DNA of 5,863 nt from Pseudomonadota bacterium (GTDB lineage: Bacteria > Desulfobacterota > DSM-4660 > Desulfatiglandales > B25-G16), in contig JADFWK010000075.1 of NCBI GenBank assembly GCA_015223015.1, forward strand, positions 1-5,863, written 5' to 3'. A program made the translations under genes and the position numbers. Below are positions 1 through 5,643 of this stretch, piece by piece. Numbering within the stretch: position 1 is the stretch's first letter; the number at the start of each line of letters is the position of its first letter. The notes below the pieces were generated by a model that saw only the letters and a program-made list of their open reading frames with translations, was not told the DNA's origin and searched no databases.

Positions 1-3000
1 GAGCACTGGGAGGGCGAGAGGGAAGAAGTCAAAGAAGCCCTACAGACAGTCCGGGGGGCGGAGCCCCCGAGGGTCAAGAAAGAGAAGAAACCCCTTACCG
101 CTGACGAAGGTTTTGGAGTATTTCTGCTCGACCTCATGGGGAAGGGCGTTGAGAAGGTAGGCGAGGGCGTTGAGGCTGTAACAGAGACTTCGGCAGCCAA
201 GGCATATAAGAAATTTAGAGCCAAGTCAAGGATAGCAGAGGCTATGGTGGGCGGTGAGCTGAAGCCTGAAGTGATGAAACTTGTCAAGAAGGGTGACAGT
301 GAATCGCTTGCGTCGGCTGCCAAGTTACTCGAAAAAGATGAGGGCTTTTATCAGAGTTGGATAGGAGAGAAAGCTGAGGAACATATTGCAAAACCGATTG
401 CGGAAGCTGCCGCCGCTGGCGGTAAAAGCCTCGGCAAGATGATAGAGAAGATCAGGCCTACCACTCACAGGGGATCTTACAAATATTATGTTACATCGGC
501 TATCGAGGGAGTAGGTGCTACTATGGGGCCTGCCTTAGCTGTTAGTATTATGACAAAAAACCCCGGTCTTGGTATGGCTGTTATGTTTCCTCAAGTGTTT
601 GGAGAAGTTTATTCTGAAACGAGGACTGATGGGAAGGGTGTGCTTGAGTCAAGTCAAAAGGCTATGTTTTATGCTGCCGCTGAAGTCCTGAGCGAGGGAT
701 TGCCTCTCGGTATATTGACAAAGCCAGGCGGTAAACTGACTAAGAAAGTTTTTAAAAGTGCGGGTGCTGAGGGCATCCAGGAGGCAGTAAATGAGGCCAC
801 ACAGATTGCTTATGACGAAGGAATAATCGATGAGTATACCCCACACCATGAAATAGGCCGACGCCTGCTTGACGCTGGTATTATCGGAGCTATCGGCGGC
901 GGTGGTATGGCTATGGGGACTCATGCCTTCACTGGCAAGGAAGAAGACGCAACGGTCAAACTCAAGAAGGATGTCCTTAACGGCATTACTGAGACGTATG
1001 ATAAGGGTGAACTGGATGTTGGCAGGGCCATTGACTCAGTTATGGAGGGGTACAGGGGTGGCTTGTTCGATGATTCGGACCTAGATAGGTTATCGAAAAA
1101 ATATCCAGAACTCAAGGACGGAATAAAAGTTGCCAAGGTGGATGTTAGGGTCAGGGTTGTGAAAGATACCTTAGTTAATTCCATCGCAGAGGGTCTTGAG
1201 ACAGGGGTTTTTGAAGGAAAAGTTTTTACCGAAGATCATGCTATTAGTTTTATCCGTAGTGGTTTTGAGAACGATATTTTCATAAAAGAAGACATTGAGG
1301 AATTCAAAGAAAGGCATCCAGAGCTAAAATATGGATTAAATGACCTACTCGCAGAACAGGTTGTTAGTGAAATTGCAGAGCCTATAACTGAACCCACAAT
1401 CAAAGAGCCTGAAGTATATGCTATACAGGATATCGAAAATATTTATCTTGGAGCTAAGGCGAGGGTAAGAACGGAGCCTTATACTCTTCATGAGATACAA
1501 GAAAGATTTAAGGAGCGTCAGGGGCGGGAAGCCACTGCAAAAGAACAAGAGGAATTGAACCGTATTTACGAAAAGGCCAAAAGGCGCTCACAGAAAAGAA
1601 AAATATTTGAGGAGAGAAGAAAAGAGAAAGAGGCTCCCTTAAAAACAAAAGAGGAATTAGAGCTTGAAGCCTATGAGCCTGTATTGCCGCCCATTGCAAA
1701 AGAAGTAAGAGTAAAAGAGGGTAAGAGAACCTATCCCCGTGGCGCTGAGTATATAGCTGGCAAGCCAGCGCCTGAAGATTTGGAAGTCGAATATAAACCT
1801 GTACTAAAAAAAGCAGGAAAGAAAGAGACTCCATGGCTTACTCTAAACGGCGCACGTGATGCCCTGGAATCAGACAAGATGAAGACTAAGGATATTTCGC
1901 CTGCTACACATAAGGTAGTAGGGGCCCCAGGTGGATATTGTATTGTTCCGATCAAGGCAAAGGGTCTGGCCTTAGCCCGTGAAGTTAAAGAAGAGGTGAA
2001 GGGCAAGACCCTACTTTCTTGGGTTCGTGCCATGGGTGGAGTAAAGGACCTTACCTTGCCGGGTGAGGTCCGGGCACTGTCTACAAAAGAGACTGGAGTA
2101 ATTGGATTGACAGGTAAGGGTCTGGCCTTTGACGAAATGGCGGCGGAGGCTACAGAAGAGGGTTGGATAGCAAAGCCGGAAGATTTTGCAGAAACCCTTC
2201 GCGGTGATATCTTTGCTCAGAAAGAGGGTAAGCCGAGGGCCGAGAGATTAGCTGATATTGCCACAAGGACTGAAAGAGAAGAGAGATGGAAAGAATTTGA
2301 TAGAGCCGAAGATGATATGCTCAAATATTTTGCCGAGCATCCAGACGAAGAAATAGTTTCTGATTTTGATAGGTGGCAAAAAGAAGGCATTACCGACATA
2401 AGGAGTCGAAATGAAGCCAGGCGGACAGAAGAAATTGAAGAAGATACTCGCCGCGAAGTTGAAGCTGAGAATAAAGACCTGGAAGGACTTAAAGAAGATG
2501 AGGGCTTCTCAGAGTTCATAGAGGCATGGGACGAGAGAGAGGCTCTTGATGAGGAGACTTTAGCTGAGCTTGAGGCTTGGAGGGTTGAGGAAAAAGAGAA
2601 GCCGGTAGAGCCGGTAGAGCCTATATGGGAAGAGGGACGGAGGCCAAGTGATAAGGTTATCCTGGGCGCAAGAAAAATTGTTCAAGCTGAAAAAACCGAA
2701 AGAAAAAAAATAATTAAGGAGACCGGCCTTCCATCGGGAATCTCTTATGGATTAATTGAAAAACAGGCAGAGACTAAAACAACAAAAGAAATTGAAGCTG
2801 AGCAGAAAGAGAAACTGGTTAAGCCTGAAGTAAAAGATCCCATACCATCCATCCTCTCTTCAAAAAAGAAAACCGGTGTAAATTATGAGATGGAAGTTAT
2901 GGTAGCTGAGACAGGAGAGACCGTCACAGTAACAAAGGATGCAGGGGTAGCCTTGAGAGAAACGAAAGAAGAACTTGACAAATATAACAAATTCTTAGAG

Positions 3001-3012
3001 TGCCTTATATGA
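1..3012 (+). CDS. Large modular phage protein, 5'-truncated (polyvalent / internal virion type)
   Basis: The frame is open from base 1, with no stop before the ATG at 136 and no Shine-Dalgarno sequence ahead of that ATG, so the gene almost certainly starts left of the window; 1003 codons are visible. Numbering from the first codon seen: codons 46-58 hold a heptad-spaced GVEKVGEGVEAV stretch; 170-202, 221-240 and 289-306 are glycine/alanine-rich hydrophobic segments that could enter a membrane; 324-375 and 389-446 are a duplicated module; 503-557 is a highly charged coiled coil. Codons 611-651 (PWLT...GARDAL...KVV...GGYCIVP), 671-723 (LLSWVRAMGGVKDL...GLAFDEMAAEA) and the C-terminus 961-1003 (ETGETVTV...GVALRETKEEL...FLECL) resemble short modules that recur in phage large polyvalent proteins, from memory of such families. 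A role in or ejected from the virion is inferred from this and the fibre genes downstream. No catalytic motif is recognised. The annotation as a phage protein is strong; the exact role is not known. Confidence 0.82.
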   Translation, partial: EHWEGEREEVKEALQTVRGAEPPRVKKEKKPLTADEGFGVFLLDLMGKGVEKVGEGVEAVTETSAAKAYKKFRAKSRIAEAMVGGELKPEVMKLVKKGDSESLASAAKLLEKDEGFYQSWIGEKAEEHIAKPIAEAAAAGGKSLGKMIEKIRPTTHRGSYKYYVTSAIEGVGATMGPALAVSIMTKNPGLGMAVMFPQVFGEVYSETRTDGKGVLESSQKAMFYAAAEVLSEGLPLGILTKPGGKLTKKVFKSAGAEGIQEAVNEATQIAYDEGIIDEYTPHHEIGRRLLDAGIIGAIGGGGMAMGTHAFTGKEEDATVKLKKDVLNGITETYDKGELDVGRAIDSVMEGYRGGLFDDSDLDRLSKKYPELKDGIKVAKVDVRVRVVKDTLVNSIAEGLETGVFEGKVFTEDHAISFIRSGFENDIFIKEDIEEFKERHPELKYGLNDLLAEQVVSEIAEPITEPTIKEPEVYAIQDIENIYLGAKARVRTEPYTLHEIQERFKERQGREATAKEQEELNRIYEKAKRRSQKRKIFEERRKEKEAPLKTKEELELEAYEPVLPPIAKEVRVKEGKRTYPRGAEYIAGKPAPEDLEVEYKPVLKKAGKKETPWLTLNGARDALESDKMKTKDISPATHKVVGAPGGYCIVPIKAKGLALAREVKEEVKGKTLLSWVRAMGGVKDLTLPGEVRALSTKETGVIGLTGKGLAFDEMAAEATEEGWIAKPEDFAETLRGDIFAQKEGKPRAERLADIATRTEREERWKEFDRAEDDMLKYFAEHPDEEIVSDFDRWQKEGITDIRSRNEARRTEEIEEDTRREVEAENKDLEGLKEDEGFSEFIEAWDEREALDEETLAELEAWRVEEKEKPVEPVEPIWEEGRRPSDKVILGARKIVQAEKTERKKIIKETGLPSGISYGLIEKQAETKTTKEIEAEQKEKLVKPEVKDPIPSILSSKKKTGVNYEMEVMVAETGETVTVTKDAGVALRETKEELDKYNKFLECLI
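51..69 (+). repeat. GC-rich perfect hairpin within the large coding region
   Basis: GGGGGC at 54-59 and GCCCCC at 63-68 form a perfect six-pair all-GC stem around a GGA loop; C52 can also pair with G69 across a bulged G53. The stretch is markedly GC-richer than the surrounding purine/AT-mixed sequence. It is translated as VRGAEPPR, a proline/glycine break between two charged helical stretches. It may be a mini-repeat inserted in frame or simply a structured linker. With no terminal U-tract and an open reading frame through it, it is not a terminator. Confidence 0.5.
970..1338 (+). repeat. Tandem duplication of a helical module inside the large protein
   Basis: Two units of about 52 and 58 codons lie in tandem (970-1125 and 1165-1338). 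Both begin around a Lys-Asp pair (KDVL, KDTL). Each continues to a 33-residue block starting Ala-Ile and ending PELK-x-G-hydrophobic (PELKDGI at 1105-1125, PELKYGL at 1318-1338). Aligned without gaps, the two 33-residue blocks share about ten identities plus many conservative changes: Ala-Ile, Gly before an aromatic residue, Phe, Asp and PELK-x-G. The second unit carries about six extra residues ahead of the shared block. The DNA copies are clearly diverged, so this is an old protein-level duplication and not a recent DNA repeat. Confidence 0.65.
2601..2621 (+). repeat. Nine-base microrepeat encoding Val-Glu-Pro repeats
   Basis: GCCGGTAGA occurs twice in exact tandem (2601-2609 and 2610-2618), followed by GCC. 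The period of nine keeps the frame and gives PVEPVEP, a short proline-rich hinge between an acidic helical region and the C-terminal segment of the large protein. Replication slippage is the likely origin. Confidence 0.6.
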
Positions 3013-3347
3013 AAACCGTATCTCAGAAAGATTTAGATAAACTTAAGGGTAAGGGTTGGGAGCTGACACCTGAGAGTAAAAAGGCAGCACATGAACAAAG
3101 GGTAGCCTCTATGATGTCCAAACAGGTTGAGGCTATAACGAACCTTGCTGAGAGTGTGGACGGCATAAGGGATGCCCTGAAGGCGGATACAGGCAAAGAT
3201 TATACTGCTATTATTGACAGACTCGCCATGTCAATCAAAGAGATAAAAATAGAGCCTGTTACGGTAACAGAGCAAAGGGAATACAGGTTTATTGTTAAGA
3301 GGGGTCCAGATGGTATGATAACAGAGATTGAGGCTGTGACAAAATGA
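3009..3347 (+). CDS. Small helical phage protein, likely partner of the upstream virion protein
   Basis: This 112-residue protein starts at the ATG that overlaps the upstream TGA (ATGA at 3009-3012), with AGAG at 2997-3000 as a weak ribosome site. A GTG at 3000 would add only three residues and is less likely. Residues 1-85 are mostly helical and charged (MKTVSQKDLDKLKGKGWEL, then a long amphipathic helix around residues 22-60). The end, residues 90-110, has the pattern REYRFIVKRGPDGMITEIEA: alternating aromatic and hydrophobic residues, an Arg, a Gly turn and a final Ile-x-x-Ile. That suggests a beta-hairpin and is a pattern I recall from small phage proteins encoded in structural modules. 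There is no catalytic signature. It has exact overlaps on both sides, so it is probably made in coupled amounts with the large protein and the fibre. A scaffold or assembly role is inference only. Confidence 0.8.
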   Translation: MKTVSQKDLDKLKGKGWELTPESKKAAHEQRVASMMSKQVEAITNLAESVDGIRDALKADTGKDYTAIIDRLAMSIKEIKIEPVTVTEQREYRFIVKRGPDGMITEIEAVTK

Positions 3348-4117
3348 CAGCACTTAGAATAATAGATTCTCACCTGGAGCTTGCTGATATAGGTTCAAAT
3401 ACTCATGCCCAAATAGATACGGGACTTACTAAATTAGCTGGGATAGAGAGTGGTGCTGCAGCTGATCAAACGAAAGCCGATATCGATGGCCTTGGGTTGT
3501 CGCATGATAGCTTGGTAGATGTTTCAGCCAATGACCATCATAACGAACTTCATTCGATAGTGAGTCACAATGATACCTCTGCTACAGGAACACAGCTTGA
3601 TACCTTAACCGATAATTCGATAGCGGATGCCCTGCATAGACATTCTGAGTTGGTGGCTTCTGATGGTGCCCCTGATCCTGCTGTGCAAGTTGCTGTTGAT
3701 GGAAGGGTCGGAATTGGGATAGCGCCCACAGCACAACTTCACGTTTATAAGGGAGAAATAGGAACAATAGGAAGATACGAAGGGGCGGGCAATGAATTTT
3801 TGGGAATGCGTCAAGATTCGGAGGGAGATTGGCGTATTTATGCTTATGACACCGAAACCCTCCTGCACGTTCCCATAAGTTTTGGAAATGATACAATAAG
3901 GGTAGATTCGCCTAATCAAAGAGTTGGTATAGGAACGCTGACCCCGGCAACTTCAGCTAAGTTAGAACTCTCTTCAACAACAGGTGCCATACTTCTTACA
4001 AGAATGACAACTACTCAAAGAGATGCCTTGACTGCCGTTAATGGGATGGTGCTTTACAATTCAACCTTAAATAAATTCCAGGGCTATGAGAATGGAGCCT
4101 GGACTAGCTTAATATAG
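3344..4117 (+). CDS. Phage tail-fibre-like protein
   Basis: This 257-residue protein starts at an ATGA overlap (3344-3347) with GAGG at 3330-3333 ten bases upstream. Residues 10-60 contain DIGSNTHAQID and GAAADQTKADIDGLGL, phrases typical of the shaft or attachment part of phage tail fibres. Residues 54-100 are rich in histidine (SHDS, NDHHNELHSIVSH, LHRH), resembling metal-binding histidine clusters of fibre tips and knobs. Two VGIG-x-x-P elements, RVGIGIAP at 121-128 and RVGIGTLTP at 193-201, are beta-repeat motifs common in trimeric fibres. The C-terminus (about 205-257: LELSSTTGAILL, MTTTQRDALTAVNGM, YNS..NKFQGYENGAW) is the end-piece seen in many tail fibres and related surface proteins. 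No intramolecular chaperone (peptidase S74) domain is present. It probably trimerises and contacts the host surface. It could be an accessory fibre and not the main receptor-binding protein. Confidence 0.86.
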   Translation: MTALRIIDSHLELADIGSNTHAQIDTGLTKLAGIESGAAADQTKADIDGLGLSHDSLVDVSANDHHNELHSIVSHNDTSATGTQLDTLTDNSIADALHRHSELVASDGAPDPAVQVAVDGRVGIGIAPTAQLHVYKGEIGTIGRYEGAGNEFLGMRQDSEGDWRIYAYDTETLLHVPISFGNDTIRVDSPNQRVGIGTLTPATSAKLELSSTTGAILLTRMTTTQRDALTAVNGMVLYNSTLNKFQGYENGAWTSLI

Positions 4118-4123
4118 GATATT

Positions 4124-4294
4124 ATGGCAAAACAAATTAAACCAATAGATAGTGATCATATCGCTGTTATTGAAACAGATGTAACGGAGAGGCTTGTTGC
4201 CAGAGTAACACTTGAGGCACAGAAAGTTACACTCCTGCAACAAGTAGCAGACATCGATGAGATGTTAACTTATTTTCAAGCAAAGGGCAAATAA
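4124..4294 (+). CDS. Small hypothetical protein, mostly helical (56 aa)
   Basis: This is a complete small frame with ATG at 4124 and TAA at 4292-4294. AGGA at 4116-4119 sits four bases before the ATG, and the gene follows the fibre stop after only six bases. The protein begins MAKQIKPIDSDHIAVIETD and continues as one amphipathic helix from about residue 18 (TERLVARVTLEAQKVTLLQQVADIDEML, residues 21-48), ending YFQAKGK. Hydrophobic residues spaced at threes and fours suggest a coiled coil that could form oligomers. Its stop shares one base with the next ATG, so it sits cleanly in the operon, which is the main support for its being real. I do not recognise a family with certainty. Candidate roles are a small structural or chaperone protein for the fibre upstream or the appendage protein downstream. 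Confidence 0.75.
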   Translation: MAKQIKPIDSDHIAVIETDVTERLVARVTLEAQKVTLLQQVADIDEMLTYFQAKGK

Positions 4295-4509
4295 TGGATA
4301 AAGAACAGAGGATACGGCAACTTGAAAAAGAAATTGAGCAATTCGATTATCAGAGAATGAAAAAGCAAGAGTTTGCACAACAAACTCAACAGCAGTTGCA
4401 GAAAGGCCTTTCTGATATCCATGATGGCATGCTTACACGAAGGGGAGAAATTATCTGTCTACAGAGAATGATAACTGAGGAAAAAGAAGATGGCCCTGTC
4501 ACTTCCTAA
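4294..4509 (+). CDS. Small coiled-coil protein (71 aa), function unknown
   Basis: The start overlaps the preceding stop (TAATG, 4292-4296), with AAAGGG at 4282-4287 six bases upstream as ribosome site. The product is strongly helical: residues 1-36 (MDKEQRIRQLEKEIEQFDYQ, then KKQEFAQQTQQQLQK) have heptad-like spacing and a glutamine-rich stretch. A probable break at SDIHDGM (residues 40-46) is followed by a second helix RRGEIICLQRMITEEKED, suggesting a helical hairpin. There is no signal peptide, membrane segment or enzymatic motif. The last 20 bases overlap the start of the next gene in another frame, so translation of the two is probably coupled. Placed with its 56-residue neighbour between the fibre and an appendage protein, it may be an assembly factor; this is inference from position alone. 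Confidence 0.75.
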   Translation: MDKEQRIRQLEKEIEQFDYQRMKKQEFAQQTQQQLQKGLSDIHDGMLTRRGEIICLQRMITEEKEDGPVTS

Positions 4510-5419
4510 AACGTGCGCTATGGGTAGTTCACAAACTGCCTTAGTGGGCACTATAGGTGTCGCTTTACTCAATCCAGACGGTACAGTTCATACCGCTAGA
4601 GCTACTGCTAACATATATGAGATCGGCGGTGGGTGTTATGGGAAAAATATAGCCTTCGACGATAATTGGAAGGGTTCTCTGAAGTGGGATACTGGGGGCG
4701 GTACTCCAGTTTATGCGGTTGAAGAATATACTATCGATGGCCTGGTAGATGCTGTCATAGAAGATATGGACGACATTAAGGGTACAGGCTTTGTGAAAGA
4801 CACTGATAGCCTGGTGGACATAAGGCCTGATATAGCGGATGCAGTATGGGATGAAGTCTTGACCGGGGCCTCTCACAATATTCCAACAAGTGCGGGTAGA
4901 AGATTACGCCAATCTGCTGATGTCTTGATTGTCCGTGAAGAAACCTGTCAAGCCGGTGGTGCGAATGATGAGGTGATTTTAGACCCTGGGGCGAGTGCAG
5001 TAGATGACTTTTATTTGAATGATATTATTATTTTTATAGGTGGAACTGGAATAAATCAATCACGGCACATTGATAGTTATGATGGTGCTACAAAAACGGC
5101 TGTAGTAAACCGTGACTGGACAACGAACCCCGATGCGACCACTGATTTTGTAATTAGGGTAGATTCCACTAAGCATGTCCATGGTTTAGAATCAGAGGCC
5201 TTAGATCAAGTTGCAGGTGCTATTTTTACAAAAATTGTGGAGGGTACTGTTACACTTGAACAACTCCAAAGGATACTTCTCTCCTTTATCGGTGGCAAAA
5301 CGAGTGGCGGTGGAACCCAGGATGTAAGGTTTAGAGATAACGCTGATTCGAAGGCCAGGATACATATGGCGGTAGACGACAACGGAAATAGGAACACAGT
5401 AACGCTTGATGGAACATAA
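4490..5419 (+). CDS. Phage tail/appendage structural protein, three domains
   Basis: The 309-residue protein starts at the ATG at 4490, preceded by TGAGGA at 4476-4481; the next in-frame ATG at 4520 has no ribosome site. Residues 15-80 form a beta-rich domain (VGTIGVALLNPDG, IYEIGGGCYGKNI, GSLKWDTG, YAVEEY). Residues 80-141 are a helical linker with IADAVWDEVLTGASHNIP and SAGRRLRQ. Residues 145-224 form a second beta domain (ILDPGASAVDDFYLNDIIIF, GTGINQSRHIDSYDGAT, DWTTNPDATTDFVIRV). Residues 255-309 hold the helix LEQLQRILLSFIGGK and an end-piece with FRDNADSKARI and DDNGNRNTVTLDG. I recall all four of these phrase types from phage structural proteins encoded near tail fibres, where they build appendages or baseplate-like parts. 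No enzyme motif is visible. A carbohydrate-binding role for the beta domains is possible but unproven. Confidence 0.82.
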   Translation: MALSLPKTCAMGSSQTALVGTIGVALLNPDGTVHTARATANIYEIGGGCYGKNIAFDDNWKGSLKWDTGGGTPVYAVEEYTIDGLVDAVIEDMDDIKGTGFVKDTDSLVDIRPDIADAVWDEVLTGASHNIPTSAGRRLRQSADVLIVREETCQAGGANDEVILDPGASAVDDFYLNDIIIFIGGTGINQSRHIDSYDGATKTAVVNRDWTTNPDATTDFVIRVDSTKHVHGLESEALDQVAGAIFTKIVEGTVTLEQLQRILLSFIGGKTSGGGTQDVRFRDNADSKARIHMAVDDNGNRNTVTLDGT

Positions 5420-5643
5420 TGCTGTATCAGGAATTTTGTACGCTTCCGGTAAGGAGTTATCCGTTAAACGGATTACCCCTCTTCTCTTTACCTGGGAAGA
5501 GACTGGTTGTACGTGTAATAGATTATGATGGCGGCGGTGGAATAACCGGCAAAGTTCAAGAAGACCTTTACCGATGGCGTAAAAGAGATGATAAGGAAAT
5601 ACTCGATATTATAATGACTATTGTTTTGTCAGGGAGATTATAG
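5419..5643 (+). CDS. Hypothetical protein, 74 aa, unrecognised
   Basis: The frame starts at a TAATG overlap with the preceding stop (5417-5421) and ends with TAG directly before the next ATG. The ribosome site is poor (GGA at 5411-5413), so translation probably depends on coupling. Residues 1-26 are proline/leucine-rich (LPVRSYPLNGLPLFSLPG). Residues 27-44 look like beta strands around a glycine-rich turn (RLVVRVIDYDGGGGITG). Residues 45-74 are a likely helix with a basic-aromatic patch (YRWRKRDD) and a hydrophobic tail (ILDIIMTIVL). The tail is too short for a clear membrane span. Its exact fit in the operon supports a real gene. The coding DNA contains a 29-base near-palindrome, described separately. 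I cannot assign a function. Confidence 0.62.
   Translation: MLYQEFCTLPVRSYPLNGLPLFSLPGKRLVVRVIDYDGGGGITGKVQEDLYRWRKRDDKEILDIIMTIVLSGRL
5452..5480 (+). repeat. Near-perfect 29-base palindrome in the 74-residue gene
   Basis: ATCCGTT at 5459-5465 and AACGGAT at 5467-5473 are exact reverse complements around a single A. Pairing resumes outside mismatches at 5458/5474 and 5455/5477, giving 12 of 14 base pairs from 5452 to 5480. As RNA it would need an opened loop. As DNA it has the size and two-fold symmetry of a protein operator. There is no following T-run, so it is not a standard terminator. It may be fortuitous in coding sequence. Confidence 0.45.
5631..5636 (+). promoter_or_regulatory. Strong Shine-Dalgarno for the last gene
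   Basis: AGGGAG lies seven bases before the ATG at 5644. It is one of the clearest ribosome sites in the window and fixes this start. The junction has no overlap (stop 5641-5643, start 5644), so this gene can probably initiate independently of coupling. Confidence 0.7.

Noticed and set aside
136..138. ATG as the true start of the large protein
   Set aside because: The frame is open to base 1, the upstream residues look like ordinary coding sequence, and no ribosome site precedes this ATG.
649..924. Minus-strand open frame
   Set aside because: It lies wholly opposite the large coding region, has no ribosome site or recognisable product, and reads as a shadow of the + strand frame.
869..1084. 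Alternative + strand frame of 71 codons
   Set aside because: It is nested inside the large protein in another frame, including through the duplicated module, and has no recognisable features.
1508..2033. Overlapping minus-strand frames at 1508-1834 and 1731-2033
   Set aside because: They are low-complexity Leu/Phe/Ser products caused by Lys/Glu-rich coding on the other strand, with no independent support.
3000..3002. GTG start for the 112-residue gene
   Set aside because: The ATG at 3009 forms the ATGA overlap seen again at the next junction and leaves a ribosome site at better spacing.
3582..3919. Two minus-strand frames opposite the fibre gene
   Set aside because: Both overlap each other and a well-supported fibre gene; their translations show no domain-like pattern.
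4010..4117. Self-cleaving peptidase S74 chaperone at the fibre C-terminus
   Set aside because: The protein ends at the short GYENGAW end-piece; the roughly 100-residue S74 domain and its catalytic Ser/Lys context are absent.
5451..5456. AAGGAG as a ribosome site for an internal start
   Set aside because: No ATG, GTG or TTG lies at a suitable distance downstream in any useful frame.
5452..5480. Rho-independent terminator
   Set aside because: The stem has a one-base centre, two mismatches and no T-run, and lies inside an open reading frame between coupled genes.
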